Assembly: GCA_002314595.1 (NCBI GenBank) | Contig: DCGP01000002.1 | Coordinates: 207 to 7,847, forward strand | From: Clostridiales bacterium UBA1775 | GTDB lineage: Bacteria > Bacillota > Clostridia > Monoglobales > Firm-18 | Direction of reading: 5' to 3' | Length of the DNA stretch: 7,641 nucleotides | Shown: positions 1 through 5,022 of the stretch, piece by piece | Layout of the letters: every line of letters starts with the position of its first letter | Position numbering within the stretch: position 1 is the first letter of the stretch | Translations under genes and position numbers: made by a program | The notes under the pieces: model-generated | Told to the model about the DNA's origin: nothing | Database searches by the model: none | The model's input: the letters and a program-made list of their open reading frames with translations, nothing else

Positions 1-1
1 C

Positions 2-187
2 AGAACAACTGACGTTACAGGTGTTGTTCAACTTCCAGCAGGTACAGAAATGTGTATGCCTGGCGATAACATCGATATGGATGTAGAACTTATTACTCCT
101 ATCGCTATCGAAGAAGGTTTACGTTTCGCTATCCGTGAAGGTGGCCGTACAGTAGGTTCAGGCGTTGTTACAGCTATCAACGGCTAA
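2..187 (+). CDS. tuf: Elongation factor Tu, C-terminal 61 residues (5' end outside window)
   Basis: EF-Tu is the GTPase that delivers aminoacyl-tRNA to the ribosome. Only the end of its third (beta-barrel) domain is present. The frame reads through DVTGVVQLP, the MPGDNI turn and VELITPIAIEEGLRFAIREGGRTVGSGVV, which is the almost invariant C-terminus of bacterial EF-Tu. The gene ends in a tandem TAATAA stop (185-190), as is common in highly expressed genes, and codon use is more GC-rich and optimised (many ATC, CGT and GGT) than in the rest of the window. The start and the GTPase domain lie upstream of base 1. A terminator follows 32 bases after the first stop, so this is the last gene of its transcript. 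Identification is essentially certain. Confidence 0.97.
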   Translation, partial: RTTDVTGVVQLPAGTEMCMPGDNIDMDVELITPIAIEEGLRFAIREGGRTVGSGVVTAING

Positions 188-219
188 TAATTGCCTAACT
201 AACTTATAGTTAAACAAAT

Positions 220-254
220 AGAGGTTATACGATTTTTCGTATAACCTCTTTTTT
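220..254 (+). terminator. Intrinsic terminator of tuf
   Basis: A perfect 13-bp stem (220-232 with 237-249, AGAGGTTATACGA against its complement) encloses a TTTT loop and runs into a T-tract at 249-254. It is placed directly after tuf and should end the tuf transcript. The sequence downstream of it is unrelated in origin, so the right edge of this hairpin is close to the boundary of the acquired segment. Confidence 0.92.
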
Positions 255-269
255 AAAATTATTATTTAA

Positions 270-781
270 AATAACTATGATAATGTAGTTAACGAAGTAA
301 ACAAGTATTATAATTCCAAGTATGATGGTAGTGCTTACAGTGGGCAGACGAGGTTTTCCTTTGGGTCAATGAAAAGCGAAATAATAGATTTAAGTGATGA
401 CAATGAATTACAAAAAATAATTGGAAATGCAACAGGGTCAAAAAAATATAATATAATTAGAGATTATATACTTGACGTTCTTTCGGAACAACCAATTACA
501 TTAAGCGATGGTGTAAAAGCGATAGTTGATAAGAGAGATGCGTTACATATTGCTAATAAATCAGCAACTAAAAAACTGCATATATATCAAAAATCAAACA
601 GTTAATTGAAGATGCAAAATTTTATGCGGTAGATAATAATGTTGAACACAATAAGTTTAGCAAATTTAGATATTACAAAGCAATAGTAAAACTTGGATAC
701 GAACAATATCCTGTATTTTTGAATGTTGGGTATTCAAAAAATAAAAGTGGGTATCATTTATACGATATAACAAAAAAATAG
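270..781 (+). pseudogene. Remnant segment 1: LPD3-like module, frameshifted at an A-run
   Basis: The open frame from 270 stops at 605 (its ATG at 369 would give only 78 residues and has no convincing RBS). It resumes in another frame with KIKQLIEDAKFYAVDNN and ends at a TAG at 779-781. Adding one A to the 570-575 run joins the parts smoothly as TKKTAYISKIKQLIEDAK. The joined protein has a helix ending ..LIEDAKFYAVDNNVEHNKF, then strands around RYYKAIVKLGYEQYPVFLNVG and YHLYDITK. This helix plus 'YY...V.L.Y.V.LNVG...YxLYDI' layout resembles large polyvalent-protein-associated domain 3, a small domain found beside toxin-like nuclease and ADP-ribosyltransferase modules in mobile elements. The family call is tentative. 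The piece 5' of 369 (SGQTRFSFGS) looks like the Ser/Phe-rich linker that commonly precedes such modules. Confidence 0.6.
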
Positions 782-905
782 GAGATACTGCAAAACAAAT
801 AAATGTTTTAGAACGGGTCAACAATGACTTGCGCTCAAAAATCAGTAATCCTATTTATGACAAAAATATACCACAAAAAAATACATCTGTCAATACCCAA
901 AATGA

Positions 906-926
906 AAAAAGTTTAAAAAATGTTCC
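906..926 (+). repeat. 21-bp direct repeat, copy 1 (KSLKNVP)
   Basis: Identical to 2520-2540. The offset of 1614 bases is a multiple of three, and both copies read KSLKNVP in the same frame of the remnant. It is A-rich, but 21 identical bases in the same phase are unlikely by chance. It marks a linker between modules. Confidence 0.6.
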
Positions 927-1440
927 AAAGTCTTCAATAAATGTTGACAAAAGTAATTCTGCAAATTATAATGAAAGTGAGCAATACGGAGTAATGTGGA
1001 CACTTGAAAGTGGTGTATTAAACAAAAAAGAAATTGCTCAATTTTACACAAAGGTTGCTGAAACTAAAAAGCAAAATTACAAGAATTATGTTGTATCAAA
1101 TGACGGAGAATACATTTTCTCTGTTGGTAATAAATTGATTTATACAGATAGCGATTATGATTATCCGGAAATAAATCGTGTTGTCGAATTTGATACAAAT
1201 AGCAGTACATTATTTGAATACTTAAAGAAGAGGTTTTTAGAATATGAACGAGATGGATATGAAATTCAAGATGTTGACGAAATTATTAACTCTATGCAGG
1301 GAAAAGAGATTATCAAAAGAACAGATTATAGAGATTATGAAGCCGATAGGTCAAAAGCCGACTTGGGAAGAAAAGGAAGAACTGGCAAAGGAAATAGTTC
1401 CGATAGTAGAGAAAATGAAGTCAAACAGAGTGGAATAGCA

Positions 1441-1499
1441 CCTACAAAAGAAACTAAATTCTCTATTAAAAACGAAAAGCTTGAAAAGGAAATGGAGAA
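1441..1499 (+). repeat. 59-bp direct repeat, copy 1 (PTKETKFSIKNEKLEKEME linker)
   Basis: Matches 2539-2597 at 58 of 59 positions; the single difference is A1470 against G2568, silent (both AAA/AAG Lys). The offset is 1098 bases, a multiple of three, so both copies encode the same charged helical linker in the same frame. High identity beside unrelated flanks suggests a recent duplication or repeated use as a recombination site between modules. Confidence 0.9.
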
Positions 1500-2314
1500 T
1501 TATAATGTTGATGTTAAGAAATCAAGCGTGAATAAAGGCATATCAATAGAAGATGTAAAAGCAATTCAATCAATAGGGAGAAAAAGTGTAAACGATTTTA
1601 CAAGCGAAGATATAAAAAAGACAAAAGCCTTTGCTATAAAATATTGGAAGGAAATGGGCGTTAAGTCTCCGTTTTTCCGTGCTTGGTTTGGCGATTAGAG
1701 AGGAAATGACATAACTCCAATCAGTATAATTACTGAAAAAGGAAATGAAAGAGGGGTATTCAAAAATATTGACACGTCTTGGGACATAAATGTATCTGCA
1801 AAAGTGTTTAACGAAACAGCACATCATAACAAGAAGAATAATGTTAACGCTGTAAAATACTTGCCATACATAAACAGCATTGTTAAAAATTCAATACTTT
1901 TAGACAGTTATTCAATACCAAAAGAAAAATCCAAATCGGATAATTCTGTAATGATGCATAGTTTATATGCCATTTCCGATATTGGTTATGGAACGGAATT
2001 GTTGAAATTGTATGTTGAAGAATTGAACGACGTTAATTCGGATGGTACAATAATTAGGTCATATCAGCTTCAAAATATAGAAAATCAGCATCCAAGTGGC
2101 AGAGTTCAAGAAAACAATTCTTTAGCTCCCATAAGCTTGAATGCTGATACATATACTGTATCAGATTTATTTAATATTGTCAAGCAATACGATAAAAATT
2201 TTAAACCAAAAGAAACGAGTTTTATTTTAAACGATGACGGAACGCCGAAGGTAGTATATCACAGAAGCAATGCAGAAGAAACAAACATTCACGAAAGAGG
2301 GTTTGATATTAAAA

Positions 2315-2530
2315 ATGAAAAATACAGAATTGACAGAAATAATGAAACTAATGGAAATACTTATAGAAATGAATATTCCGAAAGAGGAAGCAGTAACAAT
2401 CTCGTTAATGAACAATCTCCCAAAAGAGCGAGAAATGTTGATAAAGTGGTTAAAGAAAAACAAAACAGCAACAATATCAGAAATAAAACTACAAGCGAGG
2501 GAAATAGTAAGAATAGTAGAAAAAGTTTAA
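2315..2530 (+). CDS. Possible small helical protein (71 aa) in an alternative frame inside the remnant
   Basis: The ATG at 2315 opens 71 codons: MKNTELTEIMKLMEILIEMN, then IPKEEAVTISLMNNLPKERE, then MLIKWLKKNKTATISEIKLQ, ending AREIVRIVEKV and TAA. The pattern (amphipathic helices, a WLKKN turn, TATISEI helix cap) is far more protein-like than the Asn/Arg/Ser-rich string in the frame of the surrounding fragment. A weak purine-rich stretch (GAAAGAGG, 2293-2300) lies 14 bases before the ATG, long for an RBS. The upstream stretch 1320-1438 carries a similar alternative-frame peptide (LAKEIVPIVEKM against QAREIVRIVEKV), and their differences include silent third-position changes in this frame. 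It may be a standalone small phage gene or the former reading frame of the remnant. Function is unknown. The embedded position and weak RBS keep confidence low. Confidence 0.35.
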   Translation: MKNTELTEIMKLMEILIEMNIPKEEAVTISLMNNLPKEREMLIKWLKKNKTATISEIKLQAREIVRIVEKV

Positions 2531-2540
2531 AAAATGTTCC
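2520..2540 (+). repeat. 21-bp direct repeat, copy 2 (KSLKNVP)
   Basis: Second copy of 906-926. Here it abuts, and by two bases overlaps, the 59-bp repeat at 2539-2597, so the two linker motifs that are separate upstream (906-926 and 1441-1499) are joined here. Confidence 0.6.
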
Positions 2541-2597
2541 TACAAAAGAAACTAAATTCTCTATTAAGAACGAAAAGCTTGAAAAGGAAATGGAGAA
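2539..2597 (+). repeat. 59-bp direct repeat, copy 2 (PTKETKFSIKNEKLEKEME linker)
   Basis: Second copy of 1441-1499 with one silent mismatch. It lies near the C-terminus of the remnant, followed by KLGKNVPKKDLKGETIEDRW and the terminal RFNQSIV. Confidence 0.9.
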
Positions 2598-2674
2598 GCT
2601 TGGTAAGAATGTTCCGAAGAAGGATTTAAAAGGTGAAACAATAGAGGACAGATGGGTTACAGAAAGGTTTAATC

Positions 2675-2710
2675 AATCAATAGTTTGAAAAATACAAGCT
2701 ATTGATTTTT
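2675..2710 (+). terminator. Intrinsic terminator at the end of the remnant, overlapping the next promoter
   Basis: A 13-bp stem (2675-2687 with 2695-2707, one G-T pair at 2684/2698) encloses a 7-base A-rich loop and runs into T2706-2710. The pseudogene's TGA (2686-2688) sits at the top of the stem. The right arm and T-tract include the -35 hexamer of the promoter at 2702-2730. The stem is AT-rich, so its strength is uncertain. Confidence 0.6.
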
Positions 2711-2730
2711 ATTATGTTTTATATTATAAT
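2702..2730 (+). promoter_or_regulatory. Sigma-A-type promoter of the two-component operon
   Basis: TTGATT (2702-2707), 17-bp spacer, TATAAT (2725-2730). Transcription would start near 2737, giving a short leader of about 26 bases to the ATG at 2763. The -35 lies inside the preceding terminator. Confidence 0.75.
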
Positions 2731-2762
2731 GTTAATATTAGAGTTTGTTAAGGAGGGGTTTG

Positions 2763-4232
2763 ATGCTTACAGTTTCTATTATAGTGTCTATTTTGCTGTT
2801 GTGTTTTTTCCTCTTTAACATAAATAATGGAATAAATAAAATTATTGCCATATATTTACTTGATATTGTGCTTTTAGGCTTTGTAGGAATACTTTATGCT
2901 TCTAAGGTTACAAATTATCCGTATATTTTTGCGTTTGACTATAATATTTATCTATGGGTTTCGAAAATCAAGATATATATTTCAACATTATCAAGGCTAT
3001 ATAATATGGCAATTGCTCTTTTTATGTATACCTCTGTACTGTTTTTTATTTATTCGTTTAAAAAGAGAATTTTAAAATGTATACTGTTTGCAATACCTGT
3101 TTCAATATTTGTTGTTATAAACGATATATCTGTTAAAGGTTATATAAAAATATCTGCTTTGCAAAATTCGGGATATGGATTTGCAGACTTTGTTTTTGAA
3201 TTTATTCGTAGTTACAGCATTTGGTTGTTTGTAATATATATGCTAATACCTCTTGTATGGTCGATTTATTCGTATTTTAAAGACAGAAGAATGCTTAATA
3301 AAAGATACACAATAGCGTTGTTTACAAGTGTATTTGCACTTGATATTTTTGTATATTACGTATTTTTATCAGGTAATGTTTCCCCTGTAATTGTGTTTAG
3401 TGATAATACATCAGGTGTTCCGGTTATGAATACTACTCAAAACACATTTTTGTCATTTATGATGATTATCAGTATTTTTATAGTGTTGATTATGGTGTTA
3501 TCTTGGTATTTCAGACCTTTAATATTCTTGTCAAAAGGCAAAAAAAATAGGATTTTACGAACATCTCAAAATATTGAGGCTAATACCTCGTTACTGTTTC
3601 ATGAAATAAAAAATATGGTTATAACGGCAGGCTTTCAAACAAAGCTTGCTGAACGAAATGCTCAAAAGCCTGAAAACAAGGAAGAAATGCTAAAAAATAT
3701 CAAAAAGGCAAATGAGATAACAGAGCAATGTGTTGAATATATAAACAGCAAAATACTGTATTTTAATAATTCAAGTTCAAATAATTTTGATGTAAATATG
3801 CGTGAATGTTTGAACGATGCACTTAGTGAAGCAAATTGCGAAACCGTGAAAATTGAAACCAACTACCCAAGCAACGATGTAACAGTATTCGGAAACAGAA
3901 GTAATTTAAAGGAATGCTTTAAAAATATGATAATTAACTCAATTGCATCATTTGATAATATAAAAAGGGAAGACCCTATTGTTAAGGTAACTCTTACTAA
4001 CAATGATACATACTGTTGTGTTGAAATTGCAGACAATGGTGAGGGTATAGACAAAAGAGATATGAAGCATATTTTTAATTCGTTTTACTCAACAAAGGAT
4101 AAAACAGAGGCGTCAGGCATAGGACTTGCCTATGTTAAAAAGGTTGTAGATGCTCATAACGGCACAGTTTATGTTAATAGCAAAAAAAATAAAGGAACGG
4201 TATTTCAAGTTGTACTACCGGTTAGGAGGTAA
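2763..4232 (+). CDS. Sensor histidine kinase with seven predicted membrane helices
   Basis: Membrane sensor kinase that should autophosphorylate on a histidine and pass phosphate to the regulator encoded next. The start is ATG 2763, six bases after AAGGAGG (2750-2756); the TTG at 2745 lies upstream of that RBS and is rejected. The product has 489 residues. The N-terminal half has about seven hydrophobic helices (around 4-20, 25-46, 82-98, 102-121, 149-171, 181-202 and 228-250) and no recognisable PAS or HAMP domain. The dimerisation/phosphoacceptor helix contains LLFHEIKNM with His280. The ATPase domain shows an N box (Asn388 in NMIINS), G1 box DNGEGID (Asp424), F box FNSFYSTK (438-445), G2 box GIGLAYVKK (452-460) and the final KGTVFQVVLP. 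All catalytic motifs look intact. The AGGAGG serving the regulator lies in its last codons, indicating coupled translation. The signal is unknown; the multi-helix sensor suggests a membrane-derived or small hydrophobic ligand. Confidence 0.93.
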   Translation: MLTVSIIVSILLLCFFLFNINNGINKIIAIYLLDIVLLGFVGILYASKVTNYPYIFAFDYNIYLWVSKIKIYISTLSRLYNMAIALFMYTSVLFFIYSFKKRILKCILFAIPVSIFVVINDISVKGYIKISALQNSGYGFADFVFEFIRSYSIWLFVIYMLIPLVWSIYSYFKDRRMLNKRYTIALFTSVFALDIFVYYVFLSGNVSPVIVFSDNTSGVPVMNTTQNTFLSFMMIISIFIVLIMVLSWYFRPLIFLSKGKKNRILRTSQNIEANTSLLFHEIKNMVITAGFQTKLAERNAQKPENKEEMLKNIKKANEITEQCVEYINSKILYFNNSSSNNFDVNMRECLNDALSEANCETVKIETNYPSNDVTVFGNRSNLKECFKNMIINSIASFDNIKREDPIVKVTLTNNDTYCCVEIADNGEGIDKRDMKHIFNSFYSTKDKTEASGIGLAYVKKVVDAHNGTVYVNSKKNKGTVFQVVLPVRR

Positions 4233-4234
4233 AA

Positions 4235-4906
4235 ATGATTCACGTTGCATTATGTGATGATATGAAAGAATTTTGTGATTCTTACAGAGATTTATTAAAA
4301 ACCTATGATGATATAGAGCTTGTAGGCATTGCAAACGATAGTGAAGGTTGCAAAAGATTGGTGGAAAATGTTCAAATTGACGTTTTGCTTTTGGATATTT
4401 GTATGGAAAAGAAAACAAGTGGTATTAACATCATTGCAGATTTAAAAGAACTTCAACCGGAAATGAAAATTATTATGCTTACAGGCTATTTTAGTGAAGA
4501 CCTTGTATTTACTGCGTTTTCAAATGGAGCTTCGGATTATATTGAAAAATCGCTTAACTTTGAGGAAGTGGTTTTGTCAATTCGTAATGCTTATGAAAAC
4601 AAACAACATTTAAGACCGGATATTTCTAAAATACTTGTTGAAAAAACAAAGCAGATGAACGAAAGCCACAAAAGTATTCTGTTTATGGTGAATAATTTGA
4701 TTAAGCTGTCCTCCGGTGAATTTGATGTTTTGCATGATGCTTACTATGGCTTAACATACAAAGAAATTGCAAACAAAAAATTTGTGGAGGAAGTAACGGT
4801 AAGAACCTTAGTTTCAAGAATTTTGCATAAGTTTGAGTGCAAAAGTATGGAAGAGTTGCTAAAACAAATGCACGATGTAAATTTGTTTGAATTATTAGAC
4901 AAATAA
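4235..4906 (+). CDS. NarL/FixJ-family response regulator (REC plus LuxR-type HTH)
   Basis: DNA-binding partner of the upstream kinase, 223 residues. The ATG at 4235 lies 2 bp after the kinase stop, behind AGGAGG at 4224-4229. The receiver domain (about 1-120) has the acidic pair Asp8-Asp9, phosphoacceptor Asp54 in VLLLDICM, Thr83 in IIMLTGY and Lys105 in SDYIEKS, so it should be phosphorylatable. A helical linker (about 121-155) leads to a LuxR-type helix-turn-helix (about 159-212): LSSGEFDVLHDAYYGLTYKE, IANKKFVEEVTVRTLVSRIL, HKFECKSMEELL. This domain is recognisable but divergent: the usual 'LTxRExEVL' opening is LSSGEFDVL. A terminator 18 bases after the stop closes the operon. Targets cannot be read from the window; autoregulation of the 2702 promoter or control of the sugar block downstream are possibilities only. 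Confidence 0.93.
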   Translation: MIHVALCDDMKEFCDSYRDLLKTYDDIELVGIANDSEGCKRLVENVQIDVLLLDICMEKKTSGINIIADLKELQPEMKIIMLTGYFSEDLVFTAFSNGASDYIEKSLNFEEVVLSIRNAYENKQHLRPDISKILVEKTKQMNESHKSILFMVNNLIKLSSGEFDVLHDAYYGLTYKEIANKKFVEEVTVRTLVSRILHKFECKSMEELLKQMHDVNLFELLDK

Positions 4907-4924
4907 ACATAGAACAAAATTGAC

Positions 4925-4960
4925 GAAAGTTTGTCTTTTATTGACAAACTTTCTTTTTTT
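4925..4960 (+). terminator. Intrinsic terminator of the two-component operon
   Basis: A perfect 11-bp stem (4925-4935 GAAAGTTTGTC with 4943-4953) has a 7-base loop and is followed by seven T (4954-4960). It lies 18 bases after the regulator stop and immediately before the next promoter's -35 box. Confidence 0.92.
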
Positions 4961-4961
4961 A

Positions 4962-4990
4962 TTGACTTTGCTTTATTTTATTTCTATAAT
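4962..4990 (+). promoter_or_regulatory. Sigma-A-type promoter of the oxidoreductase gene
   Basis: TTGACT (4962-4967), 17-bp spacer, TATAAT (4985-4990): nearly consensus, expected start near 4997, leader of about 26 bases. It starts one base after the preceding terminator's T-tract. Confidence 0.85.
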
Positions 4991-5001
4991 ACAATTGTAT
5001 T
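4988..5001 (+). promoter_or_regulatory. 14-bp perfect palindrome at the -10/start site (possible operator)
   Basis: AATACAATTGTATT is a perfect inverted repeat covering the last three bases of the -10 box and the predicted transcription start. That is where a repressor would block initiation. A 14-bp palindrome of A/T-rich bases can arise by chance once or so in a window like this, so only the position makes it notable. Confidence 0.35.
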
Positions 5002-5022
5002 TATTTTAAGGAGGTTTGTACT

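Larger units (their letters stand above)
829..1698 (+). pseudogene. Remnant segment 2: linker and unnamed phage-type module ending in SPFFRAWFGD-stop
   Basis: The frame is actually open from 775 and continues segment 1 (KKIGDTAKQINVLERVNND) once one A is restored at 772-778. The TTG at 829 is merely the first formal start and has no RBS. Order of content: Lys/Asn/Ser linker with KSLKNVP (about 906-926); a compact alpha/beta stretch from YGVMWTLESGVLNKKEIAQF to EINRVVEFDTNSS (about 990-1215); a helix FEYLKKRFLEYERDGYE; a basic Gly/Arg/Ser linker; the repeated TKETKFSIKNEKLEKEME (1441-1499); helices EDVKAIQSIGRKSVNDF and KTKAFAIKYWKEM; and SPFFRAWFGD. The TAG stop (1696-1698) sits where W is expected, and the same frame stays open past it, so this is a probable nonsense mutation. 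In part of this segment (about 1320-1438) another frame also looks coding. I do not know a function for the central module. Confidence 0.6.
270..2688 (+). pseudogene. Decayed, 5'-truncated C-terminal remnant of a MuF/polyvalent-type mobile-element protein
   Basis: When the frame is followed across its lesions, one continuous protein can be read from about 270 to the TGA at 2686-2688. There is no start codon with an RBS: the frame is already open, mid-protein, at 270 (NNYDNVVNEVNKYYNSKYDG), just after an in-frame TAA at 267-269. Lesions seen: A6 at 570-575 (seven A restore the frame), A7 at 772-778 (eight A restore it), and TAG at 1696-1698 where the family-like motif SPFFRAWFGDW calls for TGG. 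A further frame change is possible around 2260-2320, where another frame becomes the more protein-like. The modules (two LPD3-like segments, the RAWFGDW motif, TKETKFSI linkers, DDGTPKVVYH) resemble the C-terminal toxin/effector modules of giant phage and conjugative-element proteins with a MuF or polyvalent layout. That assignment rests on remembered motif patterns, not on a search. The two A-run lesions could instead be sequencing errors, but the missing 5' end could not. Confidence 0.75.
1699..2688 (+). pseudogene. Remnant segment 3: second LPD3-like module and C-terminal tail
   Basis: This is the same frame as segment 2, downstream of its TAG; GTG at 1804 is the first formal start (294 residues to 2688). 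It opens RGNDITPISIITEKGN, normal continuation of an FGDWR(E/G)ND motif. An LPD3-like module follows at about 1780-2085: WDINVSAKVFNETAHHNKKN, helix YLPYINSIVKNSILLDS, HSLYAISDIGYG, LLKLYVEELN, SYQLQNIEN. Next comes YTVSDLFNIVKQYDKNFKPK and DDGTPKVVYHRS, resembling the sequence that leads into ADP-ribosyltransferase-like modules ('GxPxVVYHGT'). That module is then absent, because from about 2265 the frame becomes an N/R/K/S-rich string while another frame looks coding (2315-2530). The tail carries KSLKNVP plus TKETKFSIKNEKLEKEME, the second copies of motifs in segment 2, and ends RFNQSIV. The TGA stop lies inside the terminator stem. Confidence 0.55.

Noticed and set aside
369..605. Independent 78-residue gene
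   Set aside because: No RBS before the ATG, the frame is open upstream to 270, and the end of the reading is better explained by a missing A at 570-575.
1690..1700. TAG readthrough or recoding (TAG reassigned as in some gut phages)
   Set aside because: The position calls for Trp, not Gln, and the other broken points (605, 781) need frame changes rather than recoding. Simple nonsense mutation is enough.
1570..1827. Minus-strand open frames opposite the remnant (also 2227-2463)
   Set aside because: Low-complexity Phe/Ile/Ser translations typical of antisense to AT-rich genes.
255..2700. CRISPR array, tRNA genes, transposase or integrase in the remnant region
   Set aside because: The repeats are only two copies each, within coding sequence and far apart. 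No tRNA-like cloverleaf, DDE or recombinase motifs were seen, so no insertion sequence or attachment site can be claimed.
2745..2762. TTG start for the kinase, six codons earlier
   Set aside because: It lies upstream of the AAGGAGG that serves the ATG at 2763.
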